From positions 1 through 6,669 of the forward strand of contig DATGTW010000182.1 in assembly GCA_035301625.1 (NCBI GenBank): DNA of 6,669 bases, written 5' to 3'. Both the position numbers and the translations under genes were made by a program. The notes beneath the pieces were generated by a model. That model made no database searches. It saw only the letters and a program-made list of their open reading frames with translations, and was not told where the DNA came from. The first letter of the stretch is position 1; each line of letters begins with the position of its first letter. The stretch is from Paenalcaligenes sp035301625 (GTDB lineage Bacteria; Pseudomonadota; Gammaproteobacteria; Burkholderiales; Burkholderiaceae_B). Below, piece by piece: positions 6,130-6,669 of the stretch.

Positions 6130-6666
6130 TTATACTGCCAGTTTTTGTTTTTCAGCGGCACGGCGTGCCTCGCGCTGCTGCTTGCGCAAGCGCGTCACAA
6201 TACGATTTTGTTTGAGCAACGACAAATGCTCGACAAAGACCTTGCCATCGAGGTGGTCAATTTCGTGTTGCACGCAAACGGCTAGCAAGCCATCCGCATG
6301 AAACTCAAAGGACTCGCCCTGCTCGTTAAGCGCACGGACCTTGATCTCGGCAGCGCGCTCGACCTTTTCATAGGTACCTGGAACAGATAAACAGCCCTCT
6401 TCGAACTCTTCGCATTCGTCACTGCGCCAATAGATCTCAGGGTTAATCAAAACGAGTAAATCATTACTCTCTTCGGAAATGTCAATCACAATCACCCGTT
6501 CGTGCACATCGACCTGCGTCGCCGCCAAGCCTATGCCTGGTGCCGCATACATGGTCTCGGCCATGTCAGCCACCAGCTTGCGAATGCGGTCATCGACCTG
6601 TGCAACTGGTTTAGCCACCGTATGCAAACGGGGATCAGGATATTTAAGGATGGGTAGTAATGCCAT
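6130..6666 (-). CDS. def: peptide deformylase
   Basis: Def is a cytoplasmic Fe2+ (or Zn2+) hydrolase that removes the formyl group from the N-terminal methionine of new proteins, undoing the mark added through Fmt. The 178-residue protein has the three family motifs in order: GIGLAATQ (44-51), EGCLSV (90-95) with metal ligand C92, and HEIDH (134-138) with ligands H134 and H138 and catalytic E135. The C-terminus is a basic, helical tail (LRKQQREARRAAEKQK). The ATG at 6666 gives the expected start MALLPILKYPDPRL; only 3 nt of upstream sequence are in the window, so its promoter and ribosome binding site are not visible. It is complete and forms an operon with fmt. Confidence 0.97.
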   Translation of the reverse strand: MALLPILKYPDPRLHTVAKPVAQVDDRIRKLVADMAETMYAAPGIGLAATQVDVHERVIVIDISEESNDLLVLINPEIYWRSDECEEFEEGCLSVPGTYEKVERAAEIKVRALNEQGESFEFHADGLLAVCVQHEIDHLDGKVFVEHLSLLKQNRIVTRLRKQQREARRAAEKQKLAV

Positions 6667-6669
6667 AGT

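Noticed and set aside
6133..6144. TATAAT at the def-fmt junction on the minus strand (6130-6135), as a promoter for fmt.
   Set aside because: It has no acceptable -35 at normal spacing and no TG extension. Transcription would start inside the first fmt codons. It is simply the end of def with its TAA stop codon.
6156..6168. Perfect 13-nt palindrome GGCACGGCGTGCC.
   Set aside because: It lies in the Ala/Arg-rich C-terminal coding part of def; GC-rich repeats of Ala and Arg codons explain it.

Overview
The window looks like a chromosomal segment of a betaproteobacterium, most likely Burkholderiales and probably close to Alcaligenaceae/Bordetella. This rests on the overall look of the WaaA, WaaC, Fmt and Def proteins and on moderately high G+C. 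It is recognition by eye, not a database match. There is no sign of phage, insertion sequence, CRISPR array, tRNA or rRNA. Coding density is high and no gene-free stretch exceeds 190 bases.

Layout: (1) 1-788, minus strand: a 3'-truncated Kdo transferase gene (waaA). It appears to start at TTG, preceded by a 187-nt gap with several short palindromes. (2) 976-1965, minus strand: heptosyltransferase I (waaC). These two genes encode neighbouring steps of lipopolysaccharide inner-core assembly. (3) 1966-2125: a divergent promoter region. (4) 2126-5105, plus strand: a compact three-gene unit with 8-nt gaps. It encodes a DUF2848 protein that looks like a fumarylacetoacetate-hydrolase-fold enzyme, an amidase-signature hydrolase with an intact Lys-Ser-Ser triad, and a ten-helix EamA/DMT-type transporter. 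(5) 5164-6666, minus strand: def and fmt (order def then fmt, 3-nt gap), which convert initiator Met-tRNA to formyl-Met-tRNA and later remove the formyl group from nascent proteins. They converge on the transporter gene.

The flanking genes are conserved housekeeping functions. The central plus-strand unit is the accessory part and the only candidate for something poorly described. One protein could import or export a small molecule, the amidase could cleave an amide bond to give a carboxylate plus ammonia or an amine, and the FAH-like protein could act on the same carbon skeleton. The substrate cannot be read from the sequence.
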